Assembly (NCBI GenBank): GCA_016290215.1
Contig: JAEETH010000027.1
Span: forward strand, 1 to 41,233
DNA length: 41,233 nt
Source: Bacteroidales bacterium
GTDB taxonomy: Bacteria > Bacteroidota > Bacteroidia > Bacteroidales > F082
Direction: 5' to 3'
Positions 32,652 through 39,857 of this stretch are shown piece after piece. A program made the translations under genes and the position numbers. The notes beneath the pieces were generated by a model. It was not told the origin of the DNA, made no database searches, and worked only from the letters and a program-made list of their open reading frames with translations. Position 1 is the stretch's first letter; every line of letters starts with the position of its first letter.

Positions 32652-32801
32652 TTAATGATTACCATCATAATCACCTAAGTTACCACCGGTGGGTAATTCC
32701 CAACCACCACTCTGTTGGCGTGAGGCCATCAATACGGTAGGCATTTGCATTTCGAACATTTCAGCCATAGGGGCTTCGTAGTTTTTCATCATTTTTTTCA
32801 T
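32652..32801 (-). CDS. 49-residue Met/Gly-rich peptide, candidate modified-peptide precursor
   Basis: A short ORF of 49 codons, starting ATG at 32801 (further in-frame ATGs at 32792 and 32789) and ending TAA. The peptide has a basic Met-rich start (MKKMMKNYEAP), an alternating Met/Glu segment (MAEMFEMQMPTVLMAS, about residues 12-27) and a Gly/Asp/Asn-rich tail with Trp34, Tyr45 and a C-terminal His. It lacks a signal peptide. The leader-like first half and small-residue tail resemble short peptides often seen in Bacteroidales and the general plan of RiPP precursors. It lies between the nucleotidyltransferase gene and the fimbrillin-like gene, and a near-consensus promoter is 90 bases upstream. 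The precursor role is inferred from context. Confidence 0.6.
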   Translation of the reverse strand: MKKMMKNYEAPMAEMFEMQMPTVLMASRQQSGGWELPTGGNLGDYDGNH

Positions 32802-32890
32802 TTTTTTGTACTTTTTTAGTTAGACTTTTGTTTGTTTGTTTATTGATTTGAATTAAATTAATTGGCACTTTTTCAGTTACAATTCGGCTG

Positions 32891-32922
32891 CAAAAATAAT
32901 AATTTATTTCATACGCAACAAA
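32891..32922 (-). promoter_or_regulatory. Promoter for the 49-codon peptide gene and fimbrillin-like gene
   Basis: The minus strand carries TTTG (32919-32922), 20 bases, then TATTTTTG (32891-32898). This nearly complete consensus gives the peptide gene its own start of transcription with a leader of about 80 bases. No other feature is seen in the 32802-32976 gap. Confidence 0.6.
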
Positions 32923-32976
32923 AAAATTCACTTTTTTTGAAAAATTAATTCTTTTGGGAGAATAAAAATGGGAACT

Positions 32977-34095
32977 TCACGTTGCCGCATCCTTTGGCTG
33001 CAAGGCTTTCCGCCATGCCATGGCAAATGCAACCAACATTTCACGGAAGGCCACCGAAGGGAAGACGCGCGCACGATAGAAGAAATCGACAAAAATGCCG
33101 ATGACCGAATGAAGCTTTCGCACCCATTTGTTCTTTGGGTCGCATTGTTTGAACTTGCTGTTGCGGCTGAAGTTGCCCACCTCCATCACATTAAGGTATA
33201 GACGTTGCGCCGTGCGACGGGCAGAGGCATCATAGAAAGGCAACTCCGCTTCGGACAAGCCAAGTTGCTCCATCATCAAACATCCGAAAGCCTGCCAAGG
33301 CTTCATCAAGTGCATGGAGACAAGCCATTGCTGCAACTTGTTGAGGTCGAGCTGCTGGTGATAGGCATGGAGGGTCATGACCACATCGGAAATCTGCCGC
33401 CATCCCACGCCCGAGGTCAGGAAATGCTCCCAAGCATGGAAGAAGGTGTAAAAGACCATGAACTCCTTGGAAGGAATGGTAACGGCGAGGCCGTCGCAAT
33501 CGATGCTTTGCGTATGATCAAGCAAACCGTCGCGCTCAATGGCAGCATAAACCTCGGCGTCCTTGGGGGCAACCACTTCGGCACTCATGCGATGGATTTC
33601 CATGGGAAAGTTGCCAAACTCTATATTGTAGTGGTGGCCTATGTCTTTCACCTCGCCCCAGTTGTAACCGCCAGGCAAGGTGCGCAGTATGCCGCAAGCT
33701 TCGTGGAAGTTGCCGAGACCCACATAGAGGTCGATGTCGCCAAACTGTCGCAAATTGGGGTTGGGATAAAGCATAGCCAAGCCGAAACCTTTGAGCAGCA
33801 CCGGCTCAATGTCGTGCTGGCGCAGCGCGGCCAAGGCGGAAGCCAAAATCTGTTTCAACCGCATTTGGCTGAGCAGATTATTGCGCATGGCGGTCCGCAT
33901 CATGCCGAGCATGGCATCGGAGGGACGGTTGTCGCCCGTCATCTGCGAAGCCACACCGCCTATCAAGGCTTGGTTGCCATGGTGCTGTGCCGTCTGCATC
34001 ACCGCGTTCCAATCGATGGGGCCGTCGATGGCGACAGGCTCATCCCACAGGGCGGAACGAAGCAGTGCAAAATACTGTGTTTCGGATTGGGTCAT
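32977..34095 (-). CDS. Nucleotidyltransferase-fold protein (NTP_transf_5 type)
   Basis: A 372-residue cytosolic protein. The nucleotidyltransferase core is recognisable from VLLKGFGLAMLYPNPNLRQFGDIDLYV, in which Asp120 and Asp122 form the DxD metal-binding pair. A conserved EIHR and a later HAWEHFLTSGVGWRQISDV segment are typical of the NTP_transf_5 family. Members are frequent in lasso-type and other ribosomal-peptide loci and in capsule regions; the nucleotide and acceptor are generally unknown. Here it starts eight bases after the PqqD-like gene stop, so the two are co-transcribed, and the 49-codon peptide gene lies downstream. A role in tailoring that peptide is inferred from context only. 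Confidence 0.82.
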   Translation of the reverse strand: MTQSETQYFALLRSALWDEPVAIDGPIDWNAVMQTAQHHGNQALIGGVASQMTGDNRPSDAMLGMMRTAMRNNLLSQMRLKQILASALAALRQHDIEPVLLKGFGLAMLYPNPNLRQFGDIDLYVGLGNFHEACGILRTLPGGYNWGEVKDIGHHYNIEFGNFPMEIHRMSAEVVAPKDAEVYAAIERDGLLDHTQSIDCDGLAVTIPSKEFMVFYTFFHAWEHFLTSGVGWRQISDVVMTLHAYHQQLDLNKLQQWLVSMHLMKPWQAFGCLMMEQLGLSEAELPFYDASARRTAQRLYLNVMEVGNFSRNSKFKQCDPKNKWVRKLHSVIGIFVDFFYRARVFPSVAFREMLVAFAMAWRKALQPKDAAT

Positions 34096-34103
34096 ACACC
34101 TTA

Positions 34104-34370
34104 TTAATTAATAATACCAGCCTTTTCCCAGGTTTGGAGGAGGGGAGTCACATCCTTTTTAGCCGTTTCAATGTCAATACCATATTCATCCACAAGGAGT
34201 TGAGCCAAGGTTTCGGCATCAAAATCCTTGCCTTCCACTGCTTCCCAAAGGAAAGCTGCCGTGGCATTCATCGAAATCATCTGGTTGGCGTTCTCCACTT
34301 CCAATCCTTCGGCGACGAGGATGTATTCCTTGCCCAAAGGACGCATTCTATAGCCTTTTTTAGTTTTCAT
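34104..34370 (-). CDS. PqqD-like peptide-binding protein (RiPP recognition element)
   Basis: An 88-residue protein of the PqqD fold. The sequence shows a beta start (YRMRPLGKEYILVAEGLEVENANQMISMNATAAFLWEAVEG), in which NATAAFLWEAVEG is the hallmark of PqqD-like proteins, followed by two helices (ETLAQLLVDEYGID and VTPLLQTWEKAG). In characterised systems this domain binds the leader of a ribosomally made peptide and presents it to modifying enzymes. No PQQ genes are near, so PQQ synthesis is not implied. The gene is followed after eight bases by the nucleotidyltransferase gene and preceded by a 167-bp gap filled with heptad arrays. Confidence 0.85.
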   Translation of the reverse strand: MKTKKGYRMRPLGKEYILVAEGLEVENANQMISMNATAAFLWEAVEGKDFDAETLAQLLVDEYGIDIETAKKDVTPLLQTWEKAGIIN

Positions 34371-34380
34371 TATAGGGTAG

Positions 34381-34530
34381 ATTTAAAGATTCAAAATTCA
34401 AGATTCAAAATTCAAGATTTAATATTCAAGATTAAAAGATTCCATCATTCCGCATTCAGCATTCAGCATTCCTCACACTTCATACCTCATACCTCATACT
34501 TCATACCTCATACTTCATACCTCATAACTA
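34381..34530. repeat. Three successive heptad tandem arrays
   Basis: The gap between the peptidase and PqqD-like genes holds three different seven-base arrays in a row: ATTCAAG/ATTCAAA units (about 34389-34440), CATTCAG/CATTCCG units (about 34444-34472), and CATACCT/CATACTT units (about 34478-34527). No gene or promoter consensus is seen in it. Confidence 0.65.
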
Positions 34531-34537
34531 TCAATCG

Positions 34538-34948
34538 CTAACTAAGTTTCCTATGTATCTTCAACAAGTATCTCCTAATGGGCAAAAGATGACGCCACAG
34601 CCAGGCTTTCTTCGGCTGACGATGACGGCCATCGGGGCCAACTATTTCAACGGCGGTACCCATAATATTCATTGCCTTAACCTCCTCGGTGCCTTCAAGG
34701 TTGCCATCACCCATCAAGGTAATCCTTTCACCATCGATGGCATACACCCTATGCAACAGATGCCTGCCATGATAATCCGCCAACACGATATCGCCCACCT
34801 CCACTTTTTCCTTTTTCAACAGATACACGCGACACGTTCCGCCTTTGATGAAGGGCAACATGCTGATGCCTACCGGAATGATGGCCACCACCTTGCCTTC
34901 TTTCAAGGATTCCAAGTCCCTGTGATTCAGCGTATACTGACGCTCCAT
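34538..34948 (-). CDS. Small soluble S24/S26-type serine peptidase
   Basis: A 136-residue protein with the signal-peptidase/LexA-type catalytic fold. PVGISMLPFIKGG contains the Ser29 nucleophile in the SMxP motif, and VGDIVLADYHGRHLLHRV supplies the second motif. Here a His (His66) occupies the position where bacterial type I signal peptidases have Lys, as in the Ser/His group. GDGNLEGTE matches the downstream GDN-like motif. There is no transmembrane anchor, unlike true signal peptidases. The tail is strongly basic (RRYLLKIHRKLS) and may bind membranes or nucleic acid. Its ATG overlaps the stop of the kinase gene by one base. A leader-processing role for the neighbouring peptide is inferred from context. 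Confidence 0.8.
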   Translation of the reverse strand: MERQYTLNHRDLESLKEGKVVAIIPVGISMLPFIKGGTCRVYLLKKEKVEVGDIVLADYHGRHLLHRVYAIDGERITLMGDGNLEGTEEVKAMNIMGTAVEIVGPDGRHRQPKKAWLWRHLLPIRRYLLKIHRKLS

Positions 34949-35817
34949 TACTGCGAAACGGTTTTATAGCAAAGCCAAGCAGCTTCAGCATTGGGCAAGC
35001 AATCGAGACCATAACATGGCACCGTGCTGACAATCTTCTCGTTGGTGGCATGAAGTCCATCCGCCATATCCTTTATGAAGCGATAACCCGAGAAAGACAC
35101 ATACATGGCCGCGTAAGCTTCCACCAACGACAACCTCCTGATGGCGTTCTTCTTGGCCTGATGAAGATTGACGATGGCACCCACAGGCACATCGACATTA
35201 TGGTAGCAAGGCGTCTTGCCGCTCCATGGGGAGCCAAAGACACGCACTTCGCCATCGTCCATGACACGTATCACGGGGTTGTCGTCGTTCAACAAGGAAC
35301 AACCTCCTATATTATTAATCCACAACTGGCTATGCGTGCTCTTACCCGTACCACTCTTCCCCAAAAACACATAGCCTTTGCCGTCTTTCATCGTCACCGA
35401 AGCGTGCATGAGCAAGGTATTCTTGCGTGCGGTAGCAAAAGCAAACATCAGCATCAGCACCGTACTCAACGAAAATCTCATGCTGCCCAACAGACGGAAT
35501 CTGCCCTTCGAGAAAGCCTTGTCGGTAATCAGATAAGCCCTCACCGGTGCTTCCAACGTTGGAGCAAGTTCCATCAACCATTCACCATTCCATTCGAACA
35601 ACTCGACACGAGGCATATCGGGGCCTTCACAACCGACCGTAACCTTCTGCTTTCCTGAAGTATCCGGCATGGCATCCAACAATTCGGCCGTAAAAAGGCA
35701 CTCGTCGGCATCCTCACAAACAAACGGTTCGCAAGAACTCATCTCATTCCAAGCCAAATTGTGGTCAGGCATGACAACGGCAAACTTGTGACCTGCTACT
35801 TTATACGTTCTCTTCAT
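34948..35817 (-). CDS. HPr-kinase-like P-loop protein
   Basis: A 289-residue cytosolic protein. The C-terminal half resembles the HprK catalytic core: Walker A GKSGTGKST with Lys159 in the P-loop, followed by LLNDDNPVIRV (Walker B-like) and GSPWSGKTP, a motif of HprK-related proteins outside the PTS. The N-terminal half is unassigned. No HPr or other PTS gene is nearby, and canonical HprK features are missing, so it is unlikely to regulate sugar uptake. Homologues in lasso-type peptide loci phosphorylate the precursor. It is the first gene of the minus-strand block, with a TATCTTTG element just upstream, and its stop overlaps the peptidase start. Confidence 0.82.
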   Translation of the reverse strand: MKRTYKVAGHKFAVVMPDHNLAWNEMSSCEPFVCEDADECLFTAELLDAMPDTSGKQKVTVGCEGPDMPRVELFEWNGEWLMELAPTLEAPVRAYLITDKAFSKGRFRLLGSMRFSLSTVLMLMFAFATARKNTLLMHASVTMKDGKGYVFLGKSGTGKSTHSQLWINNIGGCSLLNDDNPVIRVMDDGEVRVFGSPWSGKTPCYHNVDVPVGAIVNLHQAKKNAIRRLSLVEAYAAMYVSFSGYRFIKDMADGLHATNEKIVSTVPCYGLDCLPNAEAAWLCYKTVSQ

Positions 35818-35834
35818 TGGATAAAAATTTGCTG

Positions 35835-35923
35835 CAAAGATAGGAATTATTGTTAATTGTTGAATTGTTGAGTTGTTTAATTGTTGAAATAAAGGCTGAA
35901 AAAAAAGATTTTCTCTATTTTTG
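35835..35923. promoter_or_regulatory. Divergent promoters of the HprK-like block (-) and lnt (+), with octamer repeats
   Basis: TATCTTTG on the minus strand (35835-35842) precedes the kinase gene by 17 bases. TATTTTTG on the plus strand (35916-35923) precedes lnt by 20 bases. Between them (about 35852-35890) is a tandem array of eight-base units such as TTAATTGT and TGAATTGT. Confidence 0.5.
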
Positions 35924-35943
35924 CATACTTATTCGACAAAGAG

Positions 35944-37599
35944 ATGGCAAAGAAAAAGACACATGACTCGGCGGCCCTTCGACGGGCTCAGGGACCGCAA
36001 GCACGCAATATAATAATGGCCCTTCTGACGGGCGGTTTGCTGACGGCGGCATGGCCCACATGGGGCATCGCACCGTTGGCTTTCATCGGCTTGGTGCCTT
36101 TGTTGCTGCTTGAAAACCGCATTGCACAAGGCGAAAAAGGGAAGATGTTTTGGCTTTCGTTTCTAGCTTTCTTCGTTTGGAACACGGCCACGACCTGGTG
36201 GGTGTGGAACGCCACCCCTGCCGCCATTCTTGCATGGATCCTGAACGCGCTCTTCATGGCCACCGTGTTTTGGCTTTTCCATCTGACGAAGAAAAAAGTG
36301 TGCAACAAACCTTGGGGCAACTTCATCCTCATCCCCTACTGGATGGCGTTTGAATACCTGACTTACCTTTGGTCTATCAAATGGCCTTGGCTCAATCTCG
36401 GCAATGTGTTCAGCACCCGACATGAATGGGTTCAATGGTATGAATACACGGGCGTGGTGGGCGGAACCCTATGGATACTATTGGTCAACATATTGATTAC
36501 CAATATCATCTTACATTTCAAATCGAAAGAAACGAAGCCGCTCCTTATTAATATTGGCACTGAGGTGGTGATACTCCTTGTGCCTATTCTCGTCAGCACT
36601 CACATTTACAAACACTACGAAGACCAAGGCATCGACACAGAAGTCATCGTCGTGCAACAAAACTGCGACCCGTGGAACGAGCAGTTCGACAGCCAATTCT
36701 ACGACCAAGTCATACAAAATAACATAAACTTGTCGCTACCATTAGTGACACCGAAAACGCGCTTTGTGGTCAGCAGCGAGTCGGCCATCCAGGAAGGCAT
36801 CTGGCTGCATGAAATCGAGAAAGCCAAGGCGCTCAACACCTTGCACGGCTATATCCAACAGTTCCCTCAGATGGCCTTCGTCATTGGTGGCACCACCTAC
36901 GAATGGGTCCCCAAAGGCATGGAAGACGACTTCCCGGCACGGCCTGCGGGAAACAACCATTACTACTATTGCCACAACTCGGCGTTGCTCATCGACACCA
37001 TTCATTTGCAGCACCGTAACAAGTCGCAACTTACGCCAGCGGTGGAAGCCATTCCCGAGTGGATGGGGTTTTTGCGCAACTTCAGCCTCACCATGGGCAT
37101 CGCTCGTGGCACCTTGAAGACCGACCCCGAATCGAAAGTCATGACCTTCGACGGGCACAAAGTGGCGGTGCCGATATGTTACGAGTCGGCCTTCGGCGAG
37201 TATGTCAGCTCGTTCTGCAAGAAAGGAGCCGACCTGGTTTTTGTCATTACCAACGACGGCTGGTGGGGACACACGCCTGGATATCGTCAGCACTTCGAGT
37301 TCTCAAAATTGAGAGCCATCGAAAACCGCCGTTGCATTGCCCGCTCGGCCAACACGGGACGCTCAGGATTCATCAATCAGCGCGGCGATGTGCTGCAACA
37401 AACGCATTATTGGGTGCCTGATGCCATCCGCGAGACCTTGAAAGCGAACAACAAAGTCACCTTCTATGCCAAGCACGGCGACTATCTCAGCCGAATCGCA
37501 GTGTATCTTACCTTTGTGCTGCTCATCACTTTTGGTGCCGTGAGTCTCATTAGATGGAACAGAGCCGACAACAAGTCCGCCAAGCACAAGAAAAAATGA
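35944..37599 (+). CDS. lnt: Apolipoprotein N-acyltransferase Lnt
   Basis: Adds the third acyl chain to the N-terminal Cys of lipoproteins at the outer face of the inner membrane. At 551 residues it has six or more N-terminal helices and a periplasmic nitrilase domain (about 230-510). The Glu-Lys-Cys triad can be placed: Glu279 in SSESAIQEG, Lys360 in RNKSQLTP and Cys412 in PICYESAFGE. The membrane part starts at about residue 22; before it lies a charged stretch that includes residues 10-19 encoded by a REP-like palindrome. The window encodes several lipoproteins that would be substrates. It is coupled to the downstream dus gene by an ATGA overlap. Confidence 0.94.
   Translation: MAKKKTHDSAALRRAQGPQARNIIMALLTGGLLTAAWPTWGIAPLAFIGLVPLLLLENRIAQGEKGKMFWLSFLAFFVWNTATTWWVWNATPAAILAWILNALFMATVFWLFHLTKKKVCNKPWGNFILIPYWMAFEYLTYLWSIKWPWLNLGNVFSTRHEWVQWYEYTGVVGGTLWILLVNILITNIILHFKSKETKPLLINIGTEVVILLVPILVSTHIYKHYEDQGIDTEVIVVQQNCDPWNEQFDSQFYDQVIQNNINLSLPLVTPKTRFVVSSESAIQEGIWLHEIEKAKALNTLHGYIQQFPQMAFVIGGTTYEWVPKGMEDDFPARPAGNNHYYYCHNSALLIDTIHLQHRNKSQLTPAVEAIPEWMGFLRNFSLTMGIARGTLKTDPESKVMTFDGHKVAVPICYESAFGEYVSSFCKKGADLVFVITNDGWWGHTPGYRQHFEFSKLRAIENRRCIARSANTGRSGFINQRGDVLQQTHYWVPDAIRETLKANNKVTFYAKHGDYLSRIAVYLTFVLLITFGAVSLIRWNRADNKSAKHKKK
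35971..35999. repeat. REP-like palindrome translated near the Lnt N-terminus
   Basis: GCGGCCCT and AGGGACCGC flank TCGACGGGCTC. The core CCTTCGAC-GG-GCTCAGG matches the intergenic repeat at 31357-31373 (CCTTCGAC-AA-GCTCAGG). It encodes about ten residues (ALRRAQGPQA) ahead of the first membrane helix. Confidence 0.6.
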
Positions 37600-38555
37600 G
37601 CCAGCCTATTCTATCGTTAGGGCCTTTCCAAGGCATCACCGATGCGCCTTTCCGAAATGTCTTCAAGCGACATTTTGGCGGCATCGACAAGTTCTACACG
37701 CCATTTTTCACAGGCATCCATAAAGAAGACCACGCCAAGAACCTGCAAGGCGAGGAAATCGACCCGAGATACAATGATGTGGAAACCCTTACGCCACAAA
37801 TTCTCAGCACTGATGCGGAAGAGATTTTGCGCTTTGCCAAGCAGTGCAAACAATTAGGTTACAAGGAAATCAACCTCAACATGGGATGTCCGTTCCCAAG
37901 AGTGGCAAACAAAAAACGCGGCTGTGGACTCCTCCCCTATCCCGACAAAGTGGATGCGATGCTGAAAAGAGTTTTCGAGGAAATCGACATCAAGTTTAGC
38001 GTGAAATGCCGCTTGGGATATTTCAGTCCCGAAGAGATTGATGCCATCATCCCGATTTTCAACAAGTTTCCGCTTAGTGAATTGATTATTCATCCGCGCA
38101 TTGGAAAACAGCTTTACAAAGGTGAGGCTGATGTGGGACGGTTTGCGGCGTTGATACCTTTTATTAAAGCGCCGTTAGTGTATAATGGGGATATTGTTTC
38201 GGTGGGAAGCTTTGAAAAGATTCGAGAAGCGGTGCAGCCTGTTAACCAATTTATGCTAGGACGTGGATTGCTTGCCAATCCTTTTTTGGCGGAGGAGATT
38301 TGTGGAAGCGCATACAATGCACCTGAAAGGACAGAACGCCTACGCAATTACGTCATAGACCTATATGAAGACCGCCTGCACCATGCGGGTGGAAGCCCGA
38401 AAGTATTGGGACGCATGAAGGAATTGTGGTCGTACCTGATGAACAGCTTTGAGGAACCTCTGGTGGTTTGGAGGAAAATCAAGAAGATTAATGCGCTAAA
38501 GGAATACGAAGAGGCCGTTGAATATGTTTTTACAGACAACAAAATAATCTTATAA
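37596..38555 (+). CDS. tRNA-dihydrouridine synthase (Dus family)
   Basis: FMN-dependent enzyme reducing uridines to dihydrouridine in tRNA. The ATG at 37596, overlapping the lnt stop by four bases, gives 319 residues; the open frame extends farther left but that part is lnt in another frame. Motifs: APFQGITD-like start (LGPFQGITDAPFR), NLNMGCPFPRV, catalytic Cys110 in KRGCGLL, VKCRLGY, LIIHPRIGKQLYKG, and the flavin-binding VYNGDI and MLGRGLLANP. The subtype (A, B or C) cannot be fixed with confidence. Codon use shifts to a more AT-rich style in the last third (about 38090-38320), which may reflect drift or recombination. Co-transcribed with lnt. Confidence 0.92.
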   Translation: MSQPILSLGPFQGITDAPFRNVFKRHFGGIDKFYTPFFTGIHKEDHAKNLQGEEIDPRYNDVETLTPQILSTDAEEILRFAKQCKQLGYKEINLNMGCPFPRVANKKRGCGLLPYPDKVDAMLKRVFEEIDIKFSVKCRLGYFSPEEIDAIIPIFNKFPLSELIIHPRIGKQLYKGEADVGRFAALIPFIKAPLVYNGDIVSVGSFEKIREAVQPVNQFMLGRGLLANPFLAEEICGSAYNAPERTERLRNYVIDLYEDRLHHAGGSPKVLGRMKELWSYLMNSFEEPLVVWRKIKKINALKEYEEAVEYVFTDNKIIL

Positions 38556-38631
38556 TGCCGCGAACCTATCCACCAACACACGAAACCAGGTGCTTGCCCT
38601 TTGGATACTAATATGTTGAACACAAAGGAAT

Positions 38632-39708
38632 TTAGGGTTTTTCCTTCTTGAAAGGAATCAGACCCAAAAGGTTTCTCATAATCCTTCCCGATAATCGGTG
38701 AGCATACTTATCGTTATATTGCTGTATGACATATTGATAGCGCGAATAAGACTGATCTTTTTTACAGAAAAAATAAATCACTCTATCATGTTTATTGCTT
38801 AAGTATGTTATATTGGGAATGACATCAAGAAAGCCATAGGTTTCCTTTTGGATATAGTCGAGCATCATTTCATCCATCTCAACACTCGCAAACCTTCCAA
38901 AAATTATCTTCACCCAATACAGATAGGCATCATAGATTCTATCAAAACCCTTATATTTTTCTTGACTGGCACGATTTCTCAAACTTTGATATAAGCCAAC
39001 ATGACCTACTATCCTATCAAATTGGTTTGGGTTTGTAGAGATAGAGTTTTCCCTACTTCTATAATAATAAGTGATTGAATTAACTACATAATAATTCCTT
39101 TCAACAAATGATAAATCAAATGAGAAAATAGTATCCTCGTAAATCTTTCCAACTTCAAAATACAATTGATTGTCAACAAGAAAACATTTTCTGAATAACT
39201 TATTCCATACAGCCACTGGAATTCCACTTGGGCCAATCGGTTTAAGCAATTTCCTGCTGTGACCTCCCGATTTCATTACGTACTTATGATATTCTCCTTC
39301 AGGACACGTAACGAACATATCCTTACCATCATATTCATTATGTCCCATAACAAAATCATACTGTTTAATGCTAAGAGGTCCCGTCAATCTTTCAATACAG
39401 TCGTCTGAAATCCAATCATCGCTATCAAGAAAAAAAACATAATCACCACAAACGGCATCCATGCCTGTATTCCTTGCTGCAGAAACGCCTCTGTGGTGTT
39501 CGTGATGCAAAACCTTAAAATCGATGGTACCATGATAATCCGCGATAAGTTGTTCCGCGACTTCGATACTGTTATCAGTACCACAATCATCAACAAGGAT
39601 ACATTCAATCTCTCCCCTATAAGATTGTCGCATTACTGATTGTAAACATTCTTCAATATATGGTTCCACATTATAAACTGGAATAACAATGGATACTTTT
39701 GGTAACAT
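38632..39708 (-). CDS. Family 2 glycosyltransferase (GT-A fold)
   Basis: A 358-residue glycosyltransferase that transfers a sugar from a nucleotide donor, probably to a surface polysaccharide. The GT2 start VSIVIPVYNVEPYIEECLQSV, the DDCGTDNS loop, the GVSAARNTGMDAV helix and the DSDDW metal-binding motif (near residue 95) are all present in the first 110 residues. The C-terminal half is helical, with no membrane anchor. The gene is visibly more AT-rich than its neighbours and uses many AT-ending codons, and no other polysaccharide gene is adjacent. This suggests recent horizontal acquisition or a remnant of a larger cluster. A TATTTTTG element (39735-39742) lies 27 bases upstream. Confidence 0.93.
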   Translation of the reverse strand: MLPKVSIVIPVYNVEPYIEECLQSVMRQSYRGEIECILVDDCGTDNSIEVAEQLIADYHGTIDFKVLHHEHHRGVSAARNTGMDAVCGDYVFFLDSDDWISDDCIERLTGPLSIKQYDFVMGHNEYDGKDMFVTCPEGEYHKYVMKSGGHSRKLLKPIGPSGIPVAVWNKLFRKCFLVDNQLYFEVGKIYEDTIFSFDLSFVERNYYVVNSITYYYRSRENSISTNPNQFDRIVGHVGLYQSLRNRASQEKYKGFDRIYDAYLYWVKIIFGRFASVEMDEMMLDYIQKETYGFLDVIPNITYLSNKHDRVIYFFCKKDQSYSRYQYVIQQYNDKYAHRLSGRIMRNLLGLIPFKKEKP

Positions 39709-39734
39709 ATTATATGATTCTTTGAATTATCCAG

Positions 39735-39742
39735 CAAAAATA
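39735..39742 (-). promoter_or_regulatory. -7 element (TATTTTTG) for the glycosyltransferase
   Basis: The minus strand reads TATTTTTG 26 bases before the ATG, matching TAnnTTTG. Confidence 0.45.
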
Positions 39743-39804
39743 ACACATTTCCAACAATATGAATGAATTTATTCATAAATGATTGGACAATTATGTAAGT
39801 CCAA

Positions 39805-39839
39805 ACAAAAAAAAACCTTCCAATTGGAAGGTTTTTTTT
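39805..39839 (-). terminator. Terminator after ornithine aminotransferase
   Basis: A perfect palindrome CCTTCCAATTGGAAGG flanked by eight or more A and eight T residues, 19 bases beyond the rocD stop. Confidence 0.88.
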
Positions 39840-39857
39840 GCTGCTAGCCCAATTTGA

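Noticed and set aside
34104-34370. PQQ biosynthesis locus because of the PqqD-like gene
   Set aside because: PqqA, PqqC, PqqE and quinoprotein genes are absent; PqqD folds are general leader-binding modules.
34381-34530. CRISPR array
   Set aside because: The units are only seven bases, contiguous and without spacers; there are no cas genes.
32652-35817. Complete lasso-peptide biosynthetic cluster
   Set aside because: No asparagine-synthetase-like cyclase, transglutaminase-like leader protease or ABC transporter is present, and the peptide lacks a recognisable lasso core.
34948-35817. Canonical HPr kinase/phosphorylase of the PTS
   Set aside because: No HPr or PTS genes are near and only the P-loop half resembles HprK.
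38348-38623. Short minus-strand ORF opposite the dus 3' end
   Set aside because: It overlaps dus in antisense, shows no family features and has no promoter.
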